64,000 nt of DNA from Aliivibrio sifiae (GCF_002954715.1 NZ_MSCP01000001.1:773148-837147); one strand, 5' to 3'; positions 35,654-44,823 are shown, counted from the first letter of the stretch. Notes: a model not told the origin generated them from the letters alone. Translations and numbers: made by a program.

Positions 35654-37540
35654 ATGATTGCTGAAATAGGTCAATTTTGGTTAATAGCAACGATGGTGTT
35701 ATCTTTTGTTGCTTCCATATCTGCTATATATGGAATATCACGTTCTCAGAATTCTTGGGCTACGTTAATTTTTCCTCTCTCGATTCTTAGTACTTTATTC
35801 TGTTTTCTTTCTGCGTCTGCATTGGGATATGGCTTCTATATTGATGATTTTTCTATTCGATATATTGCTGAACACTCTAACTCTGCATTACCTGTATTTT
35901 TTAAAATTGCCGCTATTTGGGGTGGTCATGAAGGGTCATTATTGTTTTGGGTATTAACTTTAGCACTATGGGCAGGATTAATTACGCTAAAGAGAAAAAC
36001 AATACAAACAGAGTACGTTATTCGAGTTTTATTAGTGCTTAATGCATTAATTGCTATTTTTTCAGCCTTTACTTTATTTGCTTCAAATCCTTTCATTATT
36101 TACGTTAACACACCATTAGAAGGTCGAGATTTGAATCCAATGTTGCAAGATATTGGATTGATATTTCATCCACCATTATTGTATTTAGGTTATGTCGGTT
36201 TTGCCGCTACGTTTTCTTTTGCGCTTGCCGCATTAATGATGAAAGACGTTCCGCAATATTGGGTAAAACACGCAAGACATTGGACACTACTAGCGTGGTC
36301 ATTATTAACCGCAGGGATCAGTTTAGGCTCGTGGTGGGCATATTATGAACTTGGTTGGGGCGGCTGGTGGTTTTGGGATCCGGTTGAAAATGCGTCGTTA
36401 CTGCCTTGGTTAACTGCTACGGGATTGTTGCATACTTTAATTGCGAGCGATAAGAAAAACCAACTAGTAAAAACGTCTATGATCCTATCGTTAGTGACGT
36501 TTTGTTTAAGTATTTTAGGGACGTTTGTTGTTCGCTCTGGAGTACTGACTTCTGTTCATGCATTCGCGGTGGATCCAACGCGTGGGATTATTCTTCTTCT
36601 GATCTTGTTTGTGGTTATGTTGGTTTCTTTGTCTCTGTATACGTTAAAAAGTAGGCAGTTAAATAGCCAACCTATTCGTCATTTTATCAGCCGTGATTTT
36701 CTATTTTTATTGCTCGCGGGCTTATTTTCAATCGCAACAATTACAGTATTACTTGGCACATTCTATCCTATGATTTTCCAAATTTTCGGATTAGGAAATA
36801 TCTCTGTTGGAGCGCCCTATTTCAATCTGTTATTTGTGCCAATGGCGATCGTTGCTTTGTTCATGATGGCCGTGTCGGTCTTTGTTCATTGGGAAGGAAA
36901 GACGACAAATGCAAATACCAAGACGATCGTTATTTCAAGCTTAGTTTCTATTGTGCTAGGACTCGGAATATATCGTGTTCAATATGAAAATATAGCAGTA
37001 ATCCCTAGCTTGGTTTGGGTGTTGGCTTTCGCGGTAATAATAGGTTCGGTCTGGTCACTGCAACAGTCTAAAGGCAAAGCGATAGGAATGGTTATCGCTC
37101 ATATCGGTATTGCGATAGTGATGATTGGTGCGGCGATGAACAGTGAGCACTCTTTTGAAAGCAGTGCAAAAATGGAACCGGGTATTATAGCTAAACTCGC
37201 CGATTATGAGAGCACTTATAAAGAAACCGAACTACTGGTAGGTTCAAATTACACCGCAGAACAAGCAAATTTATTGATCAGTGAAAATGGTAAAGAAATA
37301 GCCATGGTTCAGCCGCAGCGTCGTCATTATCAAGTTCGTGTAATGAACATGAGTGAACCTGCAATGCATTGGTTTTGGCATGGTGATATATACGTGACGT
37401 TAGGCGAAAAATTAAAAGACGGCAGTTTCGCATTACGTTTACAATATAAGGCATACGTTCGATGGATTTGGTTTGGTTCTATTTTGATGGCGCTAGGCGG
37501 GGTATTGGCAATGATAAAGCGAAAGAGTAGTAAGAAATGA
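35654..37540 (+). CDS. nrfE: CcmF/NrfE-family cytochrome c heme-lyase subunit
   Basis: Polytopic heme lyase that, with NrfF and NrfG, attaches heme to the CxxCK site of NrfA. 628 residues with about fifteen helices; the heme-handling WWD segment WGGWWFWDPVENASLLPW is intact and flanked by conserved His residues (HPPLLYLGYVG, GGHEGS). ATG 35654 with GGAG 4 nt upstream is preferred over TTG 35633. It overlaps the DsbE-like gene by 4 nt. A separate ccm operon elsewhere is expected, so NrfE is favoured over CcmF by context. Confidence 0.9.
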   Translation: MIAEIGQFWLIATMVLSFVASISAIYGISRSQNSWATLIFPLSILSTLFCFLSASALGYGFYIDDFSIRYIAEHSNSALPVFFKIAAIWGGHEGSLLFWVLTLALWAGLITLKRKTIQTEYVIRVLLVLNALIAIFSAFTLFASNPFIIYVNTPLEGRDLNPMLQDIGLIFHPPLLYLGYVGFAATFSFALAALMMKDVPQYWVKHARHWTLLAWSLLTAGISLGSWWAYYELGWGGWWFWDPVENASLLPWLTATGLLHTLIASDKKNQLVKTSMILSLVTFCLSILGTFVVRSGVLTSVHAFAVDPTRGIILLLILFVVMLVSLSLYTLKSRQLNSQPIRHFISRDFLFLLLAGLFSIATITVLLGTFYPMIFQIFGLGNISVGAPYFNLLFVPMAIVALFMMAVSVFVHWEGKTTNANTKTIVISSLVSIVLGLGIYRVQYENIAVIPSLVWVLAFAVIIGSVWSLQQSKGKAIGMVIAHIGIAIVMIGAAMNSEHSFESSAKMEPGIIAKLADYESTYKETELLVGSNYTAEQANLLISENGKEIAMVQPQRRHYQVRVMNMSEPAMHWFWHGDIYVTLGEKLKDGSFALRLQYKAYVRWIWFGSILMALGGVLAMIKRKSSKK

Positions 37541-38061
37541 AGCCAGCAGTAAAAGTAGGATTAGCCATTGGAATATGCGCGATAATCTTTAGTGTGTTAT
37601 TTACAGGATTAGAAACCAAAGAATCGAGTACATCAACTGCGATGGTGGGAGAGATCGTGCCTACGTTTGAATTACCAGAAGTCATGGATACGTCTATATT
37701 ATTAGATGAATCGTTATTTCAGCAACAGCCACTAACTTTGCTAAATGTTTGGGCTGCGTGGTGTGGGATTTGCAAAACAGAACATCAGTTTTTGCATCAG
37801 TTAAAAGAGCAGGGCATAACCATTATTGGTTTAGATTATCGAGATGATCGCATTGCGGCTAAACAAGTGCTAGAGCAGACTGGTTCGCCATATCAAGCGG
37901 TGATTTTTGATCCAAGAGGATCGCTCGCAATGGATTTAGGTGTTTTTGGTACGCCGACCACTTTCTTAATTGATCAGAAAGGAGTGATATTGCATCGCTT
38001 TACTGGCGCTTTAGATGAGAAAAAGTGGCAACGTGAATTTGCTGACTTTTTTGAGGAGTAA
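37537..38061 (+). CDS. DsbE/CcmG-type periplasmic thioredoxin of the nrf heme-lyase cluster
   Basis: Membrane-anchored thioredoxin-fold reductant keeping apocytochrome cysteines reduced for heme attachment. 174 residues: one N-terminal helix (about 7-24) then a thioredoxin domain with Cys76-Gly-Ile-Cys79 (WAAWCGIC) and cis-proline motif GTPTTFLID. The CGIC active site differs from the CPTC usual in CcmG. It overlaps nrfE (ATGA) and precedes nrfF by 2 nt, so it belongs to the Nrf maturation system. Confidence 0.9.
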   Translation: MKPAVKVGLAIGICAIIFSVLFTGLETKESSTSTAMVGEIVPTFELPEVMDTSILLDESLFQQQPLTLLNVWAAWCGICKTEHQFLHQLKEQGITIIGLDYRDDRIAAKQVLEQTGSPYQAVIFDPRGSLAMDLGVFGTPTTFLIDQKGVILHRFTGALDEKKWQREFADFFEE

Positions 38062-38063
38062 TA

Positions 38064-38519
38064 ATGAAGCGTTTTTTTAATCTATTGGTGCCATTATTCT
38101 GTTTATGCTCCGTATTTTCCGTTAATGCATCATTGGATAGCAGTAATCGTTTATTTGTTGCCGCTGACAAAGCGACGATAGAAAGCGTAGAACTGTTTAA
38201 GTTTGATTCTTCAGAGCAACAGCAGCAAGCGATAGCCTTGGCAAAAAGCTTACGTTGTCCACAATGTCAAAATCAAAATTTAATTGAGTCAAATTCACCG
38301 ATAGCGAAAGATCTTCGCTTAGAAGTGTATCAGCAAATCAAAGCGGGAAAGACAGATGAAGAGGTCGTGAGTTTCATGACGCATCGTTTTGGCGATTTTG
38401 TTTTATATGAACCGCCATTAAATGCGAAAACCATCGTGCTTTGGCTGTTGCCTCTGCTGTTACTCGTTGGCTTTGGCATTATGGCGGTTAAATCAGTGAA
38501 GAAGAATCGTAAAGAGTAA
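38064..38519 (+). CDS. nrfF: CcmH/NrfF-type heme-lyase subunit
   Basis: Thiol-redox component of the heme lyase. 151 residues: signal peptide (about 1-23), the family motif LRCPQCQNQNLIESNSPIAKDLR with Cys65 and Cys68, conserved DGKTDEEVVxFMxxRFGDFVLYEPP-like segment, and a C-terminal membrane anchor (about 122-143). Last gene of the nrfBCD-nrfE-dsbE-nrfF series. GAGGAG precedes the start. The convergent racemase stops 2 nt away, leaving no room for a terminator. Confidence 0.92.
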   Translation: MKRFFNLLVPLFCLCSVFSVNASLDSSNRLFVAADKATIESVELFKFDSSEQQQQAIALAKSLRCPQCQNQNLIESNSPIAKDLRLEVYQQIKAGKTDEEVVSFMTHRFGDFVLYEPPLNAKTIVLWLLPLLLLVGFGIMAVKSVKKNRKE

Positions 38520-38521
38520 GT

Positions 38522-39235
38522 TTAGCTTGCTAGTGCGGTGTGTTCTGCTTCATAAGACCATTCAACACAATATTTTGCTAATATTTCTAGTGAGTCTAAG
38601 CACTGCTTGGGTGAATTCATATTTTGTTCAGCCAATGCGACTGGAATTTCAGTGCAACCAAAAATAACCGCTTCAGCGCCTTGGGCTAGCATATCCTCAA
38701 AAACAGGTAACATCATCGATTTCCCTTTCTCTACATTACCTGCTTTTACTTCGTATATTCCTGCCATTACTGCTTGTTGTTGTAAATCGTCAGTTTCAAT
38801 CACATCAATATTATATTGGTTGAGTTTTTGTTGGTACATCTTGGTTTTCATTGTTGCCGTTGTTGCTAATAATCCTACGGTTTTATACTTACGTAATTGA
38901 GTTTCTTGTACAACGCTATCAATAATACTAATGGTGTGAACATGGCTTGTTGCACTCAATTGCGGATACCAGTAATGCGCTGTATTGCATGGAATAACAA
39001 TACACTCTGCACCAGATTGCTCTAATTGATCAAAACTGTGTTTTAGCTCTGGGTAAGGGTCAGTGCCGTGCCCCATGATGAATGCCGTTCTATCTGGGAT
39101 CTGTGGAACACTACTCACAACCATTGGGATGTGTTCTTGGTCATTATGTGCTGGCGTTTGAGTGATAATTTTCATCATAAATTCAACCGTTGCCAATGGC
39201 CCCATACCACCTAAAATACCTAATTTTTTATTCAT
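38522..39235 (-). CDS. Aspartate/glutamate racemase-family protein
   Basis: Cofactor-independent racemase of 237 residues. The two catalytic cysteines are present: Cys83 in IPCNTAH and Cys194 in FGCTEIP. GILGGMGPLATVEFM and the PQIPDRT loop mark the aspartate racemase branch (YgeA/RacX-like); the true amino-acid substrate is uncertain. It lies 34 nt downstream of a C4-dicarboxylate/aspartate carrier gene in the same direction, so the pair may handle imported aspartate. AAAGGA precedes the start. Confidence 0.85.
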   Translation of the reverse strand: MNKKLGILGGMGPLATVEFMMKIITQTPAHNDQEHIPMVVSSVPQIPDRTAFIMGHGTDPYPELKHSFDQLEQSGAECIVIPCNTAHYWYPQLSATSHVHTISIIDSVVQETQLRKYKTVGLLATTATMKTKMYQQKLNQYNIDVIETDDLQQQAVMAGIYEVKAGNVEKGKSMMLPVFEDMLAQGAEAVIFGCTEIPVALAEQNMNSPKQCLDSLEILAKYCVEWSYEAEHTALAS

Positions 39236-39269
39236 AATATGATTCCTTTAATATATGTATTTATGAAAC

Positions 39270-40571
39270 TTAAAGAACGATAGGAGCAAGTAAAAATCCG
39301 AATCCAATGGCGACAACCACCCCTGTTAAGCCAGGTAGCATGAATGGATGGTCGAAAATATTTTTCCCCATGCGTGTAGAACCTGTAGAGTCAAACTCAA
39401 TGGCAGCAAGGGATGTTGGGTAGGTCGGCAGAACAAAAACACCCGTAACGGCAACAAATGATGCCAAGATTGCCCAATGAGGAACGTTTAAACTCAGTGC
39501 TAATGGAACAATCAGTGGCGTCGTAGCACCTTGTGACATTAGAAGCGTACAAGTACCAAAAAGAACGAGTGATAGCAGCATTGGATAGGAATGAAGAAGA
39601 GAGCCTGCAAATTCTTTTATTTCAGGAAGGTGCGCATTAACAACGGTTGACCCCATAGTGACTATGCCAAGAATTACAGCCACTGAACTCATGCCTGAAC
39701 GGAATGTGGTGGTACGGATAATACGGTCAGGGTGAATGTTACACATTGGTACCATTAAACATGCTGCAGCAAACATACTGACAATGATAATGTCTCGTGT
39801 AGACATAACATCGCCACTTGGGAATGTAGGGCGAAGAGAGGGGATTGCGGCATAAATAACAATTGCACAGGTGGCTAATGCAAAAAACAATACTGAGAAT
39901 TTTGCTTTTGGCTCAATTTCTTTGGCCGCACTTGTAGTTTGTTGCGTATTTTCTTTTTGGAGTTGCTGATAAACCACATCGTCTTTTAATTCACACCCTT
40001 GTCGAGAGGCGACAAAAGCAGCAACCATAGCAGCAATGAATGAAGCAGGTAGGCAAATTGCCATAATTTCTAAAAAGCTAACTCCGGCTGGCTCCATAAT
40101 GGAAATCATTGCGGCCATTGCCGCTGAAATTGGAGATCCAGAAATAGCAACTTGAGAGGCAACTACAGCAGCAGATAAAGGTCTTGATGGGCGCTCTCCT
40201 ATTTCTTTAGCAACTTCAGATATAACAGGAAGTGTTGAAAATACCGTATAACCTGTACCAGCCATAATCGTCATACACCAAGTGATCATAGGCGCTAATA
40301 CGTTGATATATTTTGGGTGGCGGCGCATTAAGTTTCCGGCGTGGTGCACCAACCAATCCATACCTCCGGCCGCTTGCATTGTTGATGCTGCTGTTACCAC
40401 TGACATGATGATCAAAATAACATCGATAGCAGGAGCACTAGGTTCAAGACCTAATCCAAGAGTGAGTATCGCGAGCCCAAGCCCACCCGCTAAACCAACA
40501 CCAAGACCTCCCATTTTTAAGCCCCAGTATATACAGATTAAAACAACAGATATTTCGATAATTATCGACAT
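39270..40571 (-). CDS. Dcu-family anaerobic C4-dicarboxylate carrier
   Basis: Inner-membrane exchanger of fumarate, malate, aspartate and succinate used in anaerobic fumarate respiration. 433 residues, identical in length to E. coli DcuA. Family segments are IDVILIIMSVVTAASTMQAAGG, MAGTGYTVFSTLPVI, SAAVVASQVAISGSPISAAMAAM and ATTPLIVPLALSLNVPHWA. AGGATG precedes the start. Operon with the racemase gene; divergent from the LysR gene. DcuA and DcuB types cannot be told apart with confidence. Confidence 0.88.
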   Translation of the reverse strand: MSIIIEISVVLICIYWGLKMGGLGVGLAGGLGLAILTLGLGLEPSAPAIDVILIIMSVVTAASTMQAAGGMDWLVHHAGNLMRRHPKYINVLAPMITWCMTIMAGTGYTVFSTLPVISEVAKEIGERPSRPLSAAVVASQVAISGSPISAAMAAMISIMEPAGVSFLEIMAICLPASFIAAMVAAFVASRQGCELKDDVVYQQLQKENTQQTTSAAKEIEPKAKFSVLFFALATCAIVIYAAIPSLRPTFPSGDVMSTRDIIIVSMFAAACLMVPMCNIHPDRIIRTTTFRSGMSSVAVILGIVTMGSTVVNAHLPEIKEFAGSLLHSYPMLLSLVLFGTCTLLMSQGATTPLIVPLALSLNVPHWAILASFVAVTGVFVLPTYPTSLAAIEFDSTGSTRMGKNIFDHPFMLPGLTGVVVAIGFGFLLAPIVL

Positions 40572-40898
40572 ACAACATCCTATTTCAGACTAAATAATTA
40601 AATTTTTCATTCATCATCAATGACGAATAAGCTGAATAAATCATGTCAGTTAGTCGGAAGGTTGTTAAATGCTAAGAGTTGTACTTGTATGTCAAATTGG
40701 CATAGTTGAAATGAGAAAAATTAGGAATATCTCTCAGTAAGTCTGCATTTTGTTTGTTTTATATACTTTTAAGTGCTAATTATTTGAATTAATCGCAATT
40801 TATTAGAGTTATCTAGCATATAAAAATTCAATAAATAGCAATAATGCACTTTAGGAATAGTGATATTTACCCTTATAAGTTTGCGATGAGAAAATGAC
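40572..40898. other. Divergent control region of the Dcu operon and the LysR gene
   Basis: 327 AT-rich bases without a gene. I see no perfect FNR or CRP box. The LysR product itself probably binds here, as LysR regulators usually act on the divergent promoter. Confidence 0.5.
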
Positions 40899-41780
40899 AT
40901 GAACATTGAAAGTAAATGGTTAGAAGATTTTTTAGTATTGGCTAAAGTTAGAAACTTTTCACAAGCCGCCATACTTAGAAATGTAACCCAGCCTGCTTTT
41001 AGCCGTAGGATCCGTTTATTAGAAGAGACAATAGGCGCTGAATTAATAAATCGAAAAAGTAAGCCTATTGGCCTAACTCCTAGCGGTAAGTTATTTCGAG
41101 TGACCGCCAGGACATTGGTGAATCAAATTGTGACAGGTATTGACCAAATTTCAGATTTATCTCAACTTGGAGGGAATGTTGTTCAAGTTGCAGCGGCTCA
41201 TTCATTAGCAACCCATCTAATTCCTAAGATTCAAAAAACATTACCCGAAGGTAATTACAAACCCATATTAAGTATTGAAGCTATTGATGTTGATCAAGCA
41301 ACTAAAGAACTAAGAGATGGAGCGTGCGATATTCTATTGGCGTTTGATGATGATATTTTAAGGTTACCGCCATACCAATCATTACTAATTGCAAAAACAG
41401 AGCTTTTACCTGTGAGCGCATGTGATGATAATGGAGCTCCTATTTATCAGCTTGATAATAAAAATGCAGTTCCATGGCTTGCTTATAGCTCTACTTCATA
41501 TATGGGAAGACAAGTTGAAACTGTAAAAAATGAGGTTTTATTGAAACCCGTATTTTCATCGTCAATGACAGATATGTTGAAGATGCTAGTACTTGATAAA
41601 CAAGGCATTGCTTGGTTGCCTGCCTATAGTATTGCTGAAGAATTAAAGCAAAAAAAAGTCGCAATCATTGGGGAACAATCATTGCGACTTCCAATTGAAT
41701 ACTATGCTTACCGCTATCAAGCGAGGTTACATCCAGCAGGTGAAAAAGTATGGAGTATTCTTTGTGATATTGAATCTTAG
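40899..41780 (+). CDS. LysR-family regulator, HypT/YjiE-like
   Basis: 293 residues: N-terminal winged helix-turn-helix (about 4-62; FSQAAILRNVTQPAFSRRIRLLEE) and a LysR effector domain (about 90-290). The N-terminal region (SKWLEDFLVLAKVRNFSQAA) and the later EAIDVDQATKELRDGACD and SSMTDMLKMLVLDKQGIAWLPAY segments parallel E. coli HypT (YjiE), a hypochlorite-responsive regulator. The divergent Dcu-racemase operon is a likelier target here. Its 3' part contains a terminator hairpin for the opposite strand. Confidence 0.82.
   Translation: MNIESKWLEDFLVLAKVRNFSQAAILRNVTQPAFSRRIRLLEETIGAELINRKSKPIGLTPSGKLFRVTARTLVNQIVTGIDQISDLSQLGGNVVQVAAAHSLATHLIPKIQKTLPEGNYKPILSIEAIDVDQATKELRDGACDILLAFDDDILRLPPYQSLLIAKTELLPVSACDDNGAPIYQLDNKNAVPWLAYSSTSYMGRQVETVKNEVLLKPVFSSSMTDMLKMLVLDKQGIAWLPAYSIAEELKQKKVAIIGEQSLRLPIEYYAYRYQARLHPAGEKVWSILCDIES
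41648..41690 (-). terminator. Minus-strand terminator of pgpB embedded in the LysR coding sequence
   Basis: Near-perfect 15-bp stem (41656-41670 with 41676-41690, one mismatch, 5-nt loop) followed on the minus strand by eight T. It lies about 90 nt beyond the pgpB stop, inside the convergent LysR gene. Confidence 0.85.
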
Positions 41781-42508
41781 TTTTTGTCGATGGGTTCTTT
41801 TTCTAAATTAATCGTAGGTACACATAGGATTAAGATAGAGGCACTGATCAGTGACGCAATAAGGTCTGTCGGCCAATGCATACCAAGCCATATACGACTA
41901 AACCCAACGCCTACTCCCCAAGATATTACCACTGCCGTAAGTACATAATGCTTATTGCGAAGTAAAAAACCTCCCCAAAATAAAACACAGATAGCGGCGA
42001 AAATAGTATGGCCTGATGGGAATGAATAATTCATGCCTTGACGCCATTGGTCTATACGTGCAGGGCTTATTTGCTGTTCAACTTGAGTAATAAGAGTTTC
42101 TTTGTTCTCTTCACTGAGCGCATAAAAATCAGCGGTATTATCGATTAAATCAACCTGAACTAAAGCTTGAGTGTAAGGGCGGGGGATCTCTGTCACCGCT
42201 TTAACACCAATTTTAAGCATTAAACTTAATAGTAAAAGAATTGAAAACTGTAGGTAGAGCGAAAGTATCTTCTTTACTGGTAAACGTTTAATAATAGGAA
42301 TACAACAGAGTATAGCTGAAGTAAGAAGGAACATAGGGGAACCGGCTGAGCGACTTAATAGGCTTAACGCTGAACTTTCTACATTTGATAAAGGAGTAAA
42401 TAAATTAGGAGTAGGGATAATTAAAAGCACCATCAACATACTTAAAATAAAAAGAATAAAAATAGTCAGCTCGTAAATACGATGTTTCGGTGAAAAAGAA
42501 AATAACAT
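41777..42508 (-). CDS. pgpB: PAP2-superfamily phosphatase, PgpB-like
   Basis: Inner-membrane lipid phosphatase (undecaprenyl pyrophosphate and phosphatidylglycerophosphate in E. coli). 243 residues, about six helices. The three PAP2 motifs are intact: KAVTEIPRP, PSGHT (catalytic His) and SRIWLGMHWPTD (second catalytic His and Asp). The long loop between motifs 1 and 2 (DFYALSEENKETLITQV) is as in E. coli PgpB, which supports the name. Its stop overlaps the stop of the convergent LysR gene (shared TTAG). Confidence 0.8.
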   Translation of the reverse strand: MLFSFSPKHRIYELTIFILFILSMLMVLLIIPTPNLFTPLSNVESSALSLLSRSAGSPMFLLTSAILCCIPIIKRLPVKKILSLYLQFSILLLLSLMLKIGVKAVTEIPRPYTQALVQVDLIDNTADFYALSEENKETLITQVEQQISPARIDQWRQGMNYSFPSGHTIFAAICVLFWGGFLLRNKHYVLTAVVISWGVGVGFSRIWLGMHWPTDLIASLISASILILCVPTINLEKEPIDKN

Positions 42509-42712
42509 AATAATTCGTATAATAAAGTTAAGTGGCGATAGTGTACCTTTCCTACGTTATTTGTAGACAAATAAAGCAAGAAAACCGTCAAATAAATAGA
42601 GTTAAAACTCTATCGTGTAACAAAATGTTTCTATTGTTGTGTTGTTTGCACTTACAAGTTAGCTAACTGATATTAACGATTGTCAGTGTAGGTTTAAAAA
42701 TGTGTCAAATGT

Positions 42713-42729
42713 TTACTGGTCCGATTTCT
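42713..42729 (+). promoter_or_regulatory. FadR operator candidate upstream of fadL
   Basis: TACTGGTCCGATTTCTG: the left half ACTGGTCCGA fits the FadR consensus exactly, the right half only partly. About 120 nt before the fadL start. The remainder of 42509-42848 shows no gene. Confidence 0.5.
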
Positions 42730-42848
42730 GATGAATGTCCGCATCTCTACACTCGGCGAACTATAAAAATAAGTAGAAAAGCTAAGACACTCTCTTTATC
42801 AAAGAGTTCGAATATTTTAATCGCCAATTAGCGGATACACAGCAAATT

Positions 42849-44222
42849 ATGAACACACCTTTTTCTCGCACACTGTTAGCAACCAGTCTTTTATTCATTA
42901 GTTCAGCTTCAACTGCGGGCGGCTTTCAAGTTAATGAGCATTCAGCAACAGGTTTAGGCCGAGCATTCGCTGGTGAAGCGGTTATCGCCGATAATGCTTC
43001 AGTATTAAGTCGAAATGCAGCAGCAATGATGATGTTTGATAAAGATGCTTTTTCTATGGGTATGACTATGGTTAAACCGGATGTGTCTGTGAAGGACGGA
43101 AATTATAATCGCCTTGAAGCGGATATTGATTTATCTGTAAATAAAGGAAGTGGTTTTCTACCGATTCCTTCTTTTGATGCCAGTGGGCATGCCGTTATTC
43201 AAAGTCAATCGATTAAAAATGTAGATAATGTGGCCCCAGTAGCTGTTGTGCCTAGTTTTTATTATATCCATCCTATAAATAATAAGTTTGCAGTTGGTGT
43301 TGCTGCTTATTCTAATTTTGGAACTGGGACTGAGTTTAAGTCTAATTATGAAGCTCCTATATTTGGAGGTAAAACTAGTGTCCAAAGTATGAATCTAGGT
43401 TTAAATTTAGCTTATCGAATCAATCAGAATTTAAGTTTTGGGGGAGGAGTTGATATTATTTATGGTGTAGGTGACTTATACCGTGATGCCGATCTTGGTG
43501 TTTGTGGAAATATTCATGTTGATGCTGGAATTATAAATAAAAATCCTGAATTTAATGGGCGCGGTTGTGGAAATTTGAAGGTTAACGCCCTCGATGTTCA
43601 TGCTACTGGTGTTGGCCTTGGTGGTAATATCGGTATGGTCTATGAAGTTAATGATGGTAATCGCTTTGGTTTAAGTTACAAATACAGTCCAGAGATAGAA
43701 GCAAAAGGTGACGTAAAGTATCTAGCAGCCTCGCAACAAAGCGATAAAATTTATTTACCGTTGCCTGATATAGCTGAGTTTTCTGGCTTCCATATGATTA
43801 CAGATAAAACCGCCATTCATTATAGTATTCAATGGATTGGTTGGTCAGCGTTTGACACTATTGATACTGAATATGACACGATTAAAGAATATCATTGGAA
43901 AGATTCGTATCATTATTCTATTGGTGCAACGCATTACTTAAATAATAAATGGGTTTTGCGTACTGGCTATATGTATGACCAAACTCCCGTAGATGAATTA
44001 ACTTCAATTTCCATTCCTGATTCTGATCGTCAATGGTTTTCGGCAGGTTTTACGTATAATTGGAGTACAAGTACGACCCTAGATTTTGGCTTTACGTATT
44101 TAATCGGTGAAGATGTACAAGCTCATGAATACCTAGAAGAAGGGGTGGAAGCGATTTCTATTTCTGCAACCACTCATGCTGATGCCATCTTAGCAGCGAT
44201 ACAATTAAGCCATTCTTTTTGA
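42849..44222 (+). CDS. fadL: Long-chain fatty acid outer-membrane transporter, FadL family
   Basis: 457-residue barrel taking up hydrophobic substrates: signal peptide to STA (residue 23), then the N-terminal hatch GGFQVNEHSATGLGRAFAGEA, the signature of the family. The conserved NPA motif after ADNASVLS is replaced here by RNAA. Strands continue to the C-terminal LSHSF. A cysteine pair (Cys-Gly-Asn at two places) in the middle may form a disulfide. Vibrios usually have several FadL paralogues, so the substrate may differ. A FadR-like site lies upstream. Confidence 0.9.
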   Translation: MNTPFSRTLLATSLLFISSASTAGGFQVNEHSATGLGRAFAGEAVIADNASVLSRNAAAMMMFDKDAFSMGMTMVKPDVSVKDGNYNRLEADIDLSVNKGSGFLPIPSFDASGHAVIQSQSIKNVDNVAPVAVVPSFYYIHPINNKFAVGVAAYSNFGTGTEFKSNYEAPIFGGKTSVQSMNLGLNLAYRINQNLSFGGGVDIIYGVGDLYRDADLGVCGNIHVDAGIINKNPEFNGRGCGNLKVNALDVHATGVGLGGNIGMVYEVNDGNRFGLSYKYSPEIEAKGDVKYLAASQQSDKIYLPLPDIAEFSGFHMITDKTAIHYSIQWIGWSAFDTIDTEYDTIKEYHWKDSYHYSIGATHYLNNKWVLRTGYMYDQTPVDELTSISIPDSDRQWFSAGFTYNWSTSTTLDFGFTYLIGEDVQAHEYLEEGVEAISISATTHADAILAAIQLSHSF

Positions 44223-44259
44223 TTTAATTCATAAAACTGATAAGTCGCTCAATGAATAT

Positions 44260-44289
44260 AGACTCTAACGTTATAGAGTCTTTTTTTTG
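44260..44289 (+). terminator. Intrinsic terminator after fadL
   Basis: Stem GACTCTA / TAGAGTC with a 6-nt loop and eight T. Confidence 0.88.
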
Positions 44290-44337
44290 TTTATAAAAAA
44301 TGGTCTAATTACGATTCATTTTTCGTTTGGTATCAAC

Positions 44338-44823
44338 ATGGAACCAGTTATTCGTCGAGCAAACGAGCTTGACCTCTTCCGCTTAAATTTAATGATGTAT
44401 CAGTTACATGATGAGCATCATCAACAGTGTCCTGAGTTATTCAAAACTGCATCTGAAATTCAAGAAGAAAAAAGCATATCTCAATATATCGATGATCCAG
44501 AATGCATGGTGTATGTCGCCGAAATTAATGGTGAAGTCATTGGTTTTGTTACAGGACATTTTTGTGAATTAATTTCGACAGTCAGTAAACCAATTACAAT
44601 GGCCACTATTGATGAATTATATGTCGAAATAAAAGCAAGACGAGAAGGTATCGCTGAAAAATTAATGGTGCGTATTGAGCAAGAGTTAAAAGATTACGGT
44701 GTGAAAGAGATATTTGTTGAAGTGTGGGATTTTAATCAATCAGCGTTAAAGTTTTATCATCAACATGGTTTAAATGAACATATTCATTATCTACGTAAAT
44801 CGATTAAAGAGAGTGAAATATGA
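44338..44823 (+). CDS. GNAT-family N-acetyltransferase
   Basis: 161-residue acetyl-CoA-dependent transferase; the acetyl-CoA loop follows IDELYVEIKARREGIAEKLM (Arg-x-x-Gly-Ile-Ala), and the C-terminal VEVWDFNQSALKFYHQHGL is classic GNAT. Substrate unknown. I use ATG 44338; the 17 additional residues from ATG 44287 lie in the T-run of the fadL terminator and look non-coding. The stop overlaps the start of the Nudix-PAP2 gene (ATGA), so the two are translationally coupled. Confidence 0.85.
   Translation: MEPVIRRANELDLFRLNLMMYQLHDEHHQQCPELFKTASEIQEEKSISQYIDDPECMVYVAEINGEVIGFVTGHFCELISTVSKPITMATIDELYVEIKARREGIAEKLMVRIEQELKDYGVKEIFVEVWDFNQSALKFYHQHGLNEHIHYLRKSIKESEI

Noticed and set aside
44287-44337. 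17-residue N-terminal extension of the GNAT gene
   Set aside because: It begins within the T-run of the fadL terminator and adds residues unlike GNAT proteins.
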